From Meandrina meandrites (taxonomy: Eukaryota > Cnidaria > Anthozoa > Scleractinia > Meandrinidae): a DNA stretch of 64,000 nt. Below, piece after piece: positions 62,802 to 64,000 of the stretch. The stretch lies in contig OY855912.1 in assembly GCA_963693305.1 (NCBI GenBank), positions 10,669,501 through 10,733,500 on the forward strand, read 5' to 3'. Under the pieces are notes generated by a model, which was not told the DNA's origin, searched no databases, and worked only from the letters and a program-made list of their open reading frames with translations. The number at the start of each line of letters is the position of its first letter. Within the stretch, counting starts at the first letter, position 1. Position numbers and translations under genes: made by a program.

Positions 62802-64000
62802 GATTTCCTGACTTGTTTTTTAATTGTCTATTTTGCCAAATTGAGATTTCAACTCTCAAAGTCTGAAGAACCACAGAAGGTCCAACAGTACTCAAGGTGT
62901 TCTCTTGGTTTATTAATTAAAGTGCATAATGGAAAATAACGTCTGGTTCTAAGATAACAGTTGACAAATAATAACAGAAAATACTCGCATATATGTTCGT
63001 TCGTAGGGCTTGGTTTAGTTAAACGGATCCCAAAAAAAAACATTAATTTGACAAATAATAACTGATGATCGCTACGCCCGAAATGTTTTCCGAAATGAAA
63101 CCTTGGAAATTGTACTATATCTACAAAAAAATATTCAATCAGTCTCTCTGTTTTTATTTTTTGTTATTATCAAAAACTCAGCTGCAATCGGTAGTAAGAG
63201 TGATTTATTCGTTTAAGAAAAATTAGCATTCGAAATGCAATTGTCAAAAAAAGACAACGGCAAAAACCCATTGGGATTTGTCTGATATATATGCAAAATT
63301 GTTTTGAGTACCAGTTTCTTTGATTTTGTTAACTCTGTGTACTAAATTGGAACAAAGCAAAGTGAAACTGTTTTAAACCATAAATTGCAATTTGCTCATC
63401 CTTTAATCGCCAAATTAACTCGTTTCAAACATTTACTAAGCAAGGTACAATTCACAAATCACTCAAAATAATCAAAATTGAAAATAAACCAGTTACTGAA
63501 ACCGATTCAGCATGATCCGTTTAACTTAACTTCCGTCCTCCACGATTTTATAAAAAATAAATAAAAAATAAAGAAATATTGTCATGATGTATCGCCAAAT
63601 TCTCAGAACCAAAGCTGTAACAACTGAATGACACGCAGTAAGGAGAATTGACATTGGCATATCTCTGAACCAGACGATGTTTTCATATTGATATTGTTTC
63701 TTGTTGATTGTTCAACAGAATACGATAAAGAGCGAAAGATCAAATTTTGGTTTATACCAAGAAAAAGCTACCTCTACAGCAATACAATTTTAATTTGTGA
63801 AATGTTAATGCAATCGTTCGCTAGATTTTTTTTTGTTTTGTTTTTTTTAATTTGGCCACAACAAAGTTTTTGCTTTCGCTCTGAATCTTTTCTGTGCAAC
63901 AAATCAATCACGCCAAGCCATGAACATATTTGTAGTTCAGAGATTGTTTTTGATAGCAAACTGATTTGGCCTTGAATACCTAGTAAACTGGCAACAATTC
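62802..64000. other. AT-rich sequence to the window end, no gene seen
   Basis: There are short open frames only and no splice-supported exon or known repeat ends that I can defend. Confidence 0.5.

Overview
The window is metazoan nuclear DNA: AT-rich, with many GT-AG introns, short exons and dense small DNA transposons. Gene content and repeat style suggest a cnidarian, probably an anthozoan such as a coral. That taxonomic call is inference; no search was run.

Two tandem plus-strand paralogs of the HELZ2 family occupy most of it. Gene 1 (40-11617) enters from the left edge and shows only its C-terminal UPF1-like helicase, in eight exons. Gene 2 (16876-58095) appears complete. I assembled 36 coding exons whose splice phases all agree, giving an open frame of 3,920 codons plus stop. 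Domain order is: TPR-like N-terminus; acidic and lysine-rich linker; two duplicated Cys/CCCH modules and a third CCCH finger, joined by Ser/Thr/Pro-rich linkers; SF1 helicase 1; acidic linker; RNB (RNase II/R-type) exoribonuclease domain; SF1 helicase 2. CCCH-helicase-RNB-helicase is the HELZ2 layout. The TPR front end and duplicated zinc modules make this protein longer than vertebrate HELZ2.

The most unusual object lies in the intron between coding exons 22 and 23 of gene 2. It is a 9,024-bp, almost fully palindromic mobile element (35355-44378) flanked by the 6-bp target duplication AACGTC, with termini that start 5'-AG. These are Maverick/Polinton-type end features. However, the element consists only of two inverted copies of one about 4.5-kb end around a 31-bp centre. 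Each arm carries a RING-finger ORF followed by repeat-module ORFs, a secreted LRR-like ORF, a nested MITE and a zinc-finger-like ORF. No polymerase, integrase, protease, ATPase or capsid gene is visible. The centre holds a 23-bp templated insertion, a template-switch scar. I read it as a snap-back (defective, non-autonomous) Polinton genome that was integrated in trans.

Other regions: the 6.4-kb intron of gene 1 is packed with inverted-repeat elements and a local 222-bp duplication. The 11.6-16.9 kb intergenic stretch has no convincing gene. Gene 2 introns hold Harbinger-like (TAA target) and other MITEs. From 58.1 to 64 kb is intergenic sequence with TTAA-flanked and AATTAC-flanked elements, plus a possible promoter and first exons of a third gene near 59.9-60.7 kb.
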